In this document: positions 24,366-25,552 of the stretch, piece by piece
Layout: every line of letters starts with the position of its first letter
Position numbering within the stretch: the first letter of the stretch is position 1
Source of the DNA: CAZWSC01 sp964636385
GTDB lineage: Bacteria > Eisenbacteria > RBG-16-71-46 > CAIMUX01
Direction of reading: 5' to 3'
DNA: 25,552 nucleotides
Assembly: GCA_964636385.1 (NCBI GenBank)
Contig: CAZWSC010000092.1
Coordinates: forward strand, 1-25,552
Translations under genes and position numbers: made by a program
Notes under the pieces: generated by a model
What the model saw: the letters and a program-made list of their open reading frames with translations, nothing else
The model's database searches: none
Told to the model about the DNA's origin: nothing

Positions 24366-25193
24366 ATGACGTGCAGGGCCATGACGGTCGCGGTCATCCC
24401 GGCGCGGTATCGGGCCTCGCGTTTCCCCGGCAAGCTTCTCCGTCAGATCCACGGCCGCTCGATCATCCGTCATGTCCACGAGCGTGCACGGGAGGTCCGG
24501 GGTATTCAGAGGGTGGTCGTTGCCGTTGATGATCCCCGTCTGCTCCGGGAGGTGGAGTCGTTCGGCGGCGAGGCAGTCCTGACCTCCGGGGAGCATCCCA
24601 GCGGAACCGACAGAATCGGCGAGGCAGTGTCGGCTATGCGCCCCCGGCCGGACTTCGTGATCAACCTGCAGGGTGACGAGCCCCTTCTGTCGCCCAGGGC
24701 GGTGGAACTGCTGCTGGCGTCCCTTCACAGCAGGCCTGACTCGATATGGACCCTCGCCGACAGGATCCGGGACGAGGAGGAATGGCGGCGCGTTTCCGTG
24801 GTGAAGGTCGTCTGCGCAGTGGACGGGAGGGCGCTGTTCTTCTCCAGGGAACCGATCCCGCACCGCAGGGATCACGCAGGGGTGGAGCCTCTGCGCCATG
24901 TCGGCGTCTACGGCTATCCGAGGGAGATGCTGGAGCGGTTCCTCGCGGAGCCCCCGTCGCCGCTCGAGAAGACAGAGGGGCTGGAACAGCTGAGGGCACT
25001 GGAGATCGGGATGACCATCAGGGTTGAGAGGGCGTCATGGCCCGGCTGGGGGATTGACACACCAGAGGATCTTGAGAGGCTTCTAAGGTGCCATCCGACC
25101 GCTGCCGCCTTCGATGCGGCCGGGCGGGACCGGGTGGCGGAGGCATGTGGCAGTGCCTTGCGGAAGGGCACATCCGTGGATCAGGAGCGGTGA
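24366..25193 (+). CDS. kdsB: 3-deoxy-manno-octulosonate cytidylyltransferase (CMP-KDO synthetase)
   Basis: Activates KDO with CTP to CMP-KDO for LPS inner-core synthesis, in the cytoplasm. The N-terminal VAVIPARYRASRFPGK is the nucleotide-binding motif of KdsB; VVVAVDD, SGTDRIGEA, FVINLQGDEPLLS, FFSREPIPHRR and HVGVYGYPREMLERF also match. The 275-residue length slightly exceeds the usual 245-250, with the excess at the C-terminus. ATG 24366 has GGAGGG eight bases upstream; ATG 24381 is an alternative. The stop overlaps the pyrG start (TGATG), and pyrG makes the CTP this enzyme uses. It is the clearest sign that the host makes LPS. Confidence 0.95.
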   Translation: MTCRAMTVAVIPARYRASRFPGKLLRQIHGRSIIRHVHERAREVRGIQRVVVAVDDPRLLREVESFGGEAVLTSGEHPSGTDRIGEAVSAMRPRPDFVINLQGDEPLLSPRAVELLLASLHSRPDSIWTLADRIRDEEEWRRVSVVKVVCAVDGRALFFSREPIPHRRDHAGVEPLRHVGVYGYPREMLERFLAEPPSPLEKTEGLEQLRALEIGMTIRVERASWPGWGIDTPEDLERLLRCHPTAAAFDAAGRDRVAEACGSALRKGTSVDQER

Positions 25194-25552
25194 TGATCGA
25201 CACACACGAGAAGTACCTGTTCGTTACCGGGGGGGTGGTCTCTTCCCTGGGAAAGGGAATCGTCGCCTCGTCGCTGGGGCTGCTGCTCAAGGAGCGCGGC
25301 TTCTCTGTGACCATCCAGAAGTTCGATCCGTATCTGAACGTCGATCCCGGGACGATGAGCCCGTATCAGCACGGAGAGGTCTTCGTCACTGACGACGGCG
25401 GGGAGACCGACCTCGACCTGGGCCACTACGAAAGATTCACCGGGATCGACCTGGGGCGTGAGAACAGCGTTACGGCGGGCCGGATCTACGACTCGATCCT
25501 GTCGCGGGAGAGACGCGGTGACTATCTGGGCAAGACAGTCCAGGTCATCCCG
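25193..25552 (+). CDS. pyrG: CTP synthase, N-terminal part (3' truncated by window edge)
   Basis: Makes CTP from UTP, ATP and glutamine. Only the first 120 codons are present. The translation starts MIDTHEKYLFVTGGVVSSLGKG (the P-loop of the synthase domain), then FDPYLNVDPGTMSPYQHGEVFV, GGETDLDLGHYERF and NSVTAGRIYDSIL, all classic PyrG. ATG 25193 overlaps the kdsB stop by one base, with AGGAG five bases upstream. No stop occurs before the window ends, so the glutaminase domain lies outside. Confidence 0.96.
   Translation, partial: MIDTHEKYLFVTGGVVSSLGKGIVASSLGLLLKERGFSVTIQKFDPYLNVDPGTMSPYQHGEVFVTDDGGETDLDLGHYERFTGIDLGRENSVTAGRIYDSILSRERRGDYLGKTVQVIP

Overview
This 25.5 kb, high-GC window is a chromosomal segment of a diderm (LPS-type) bacterium. 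The evidence for this is a CMP-KDO synthetase gene (kdsB), several lipoproteins, a complete rod-shape/peptidoglycan elongation operon, and a large exported protein ending in a FlgD-Ig-like/T9SS-style C-terminal domain. A GWxTD-domain protein and that C-terminal domain point to an FCB-affiliated or neighbouring candidate phylum (Eisenbacteria- or Krumholzibacteria-like). That placement is an inference from gene content. I see no insertion sequences, CRISPR arrays, rRNA or tRNA genes, and no gene-free stretch longer than about 260 bp.

Region 1 (1-5840, + strand) is a nucleoside salvage operon: the end of thymidine kinase, a BMP/PnrA-type nucleoside-binding lipoprotein, a double-NBD ABC ATPase, two permeases and a purine nucleoside phosphorylase. 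The genes overlap or nearly touch. The operon ends at a strong hairpin shared with the convergent gene on the other strand.

Region 2 (5990-9367, - strand) is the most unusual part. A 675-codon gene encodes a secreted Omp28/thioredoxin-like protein whose N-terminus is interrupted by one in-frame TGA. That codon replaces the first Cys of the redox CxxC motif (giving U-G-Y-C-P) and is followed at bacterial SECIS distance by a hairpin with a GGU-type loop and a bulged U. I read it as a selenoprotein that ordinary gene calling would truncate to start at 7858. Its leader holds an extended -10 promoter and a terminator-like hairpin. Upstream of it lies a ClpB-type AAA+ protein in which Walker B, sensor 1, the arginine finger, sensor 2 and the pore loop are all altered, so it looks like a pseudo-AAA+ protein.

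Region 3 (9537-14208) holds phosphofructokinase (mixed-type active site) overlapping a GWxTD-domain exported protein. Convergent to these are an FN3/FGE-fold lipoprotein lacking the catalytic Cys pair and a small secreted carboxypeptidase-regulatory-like protein.

Region 4 (14466-20990, +) is mreB-mreC-mreD-mrdA(PBP2)-rodA-lgt, the elongasome plus prolipoprotein diacylglyceryl transferase. Region 5 (21132-25552, +) is comF-type phosphoribosyltransferase, RNase G, rplU and rpmA (with a good sigma70-like promoter before rplU), then kdsB and the beginning of pyrG, which runs off the window.
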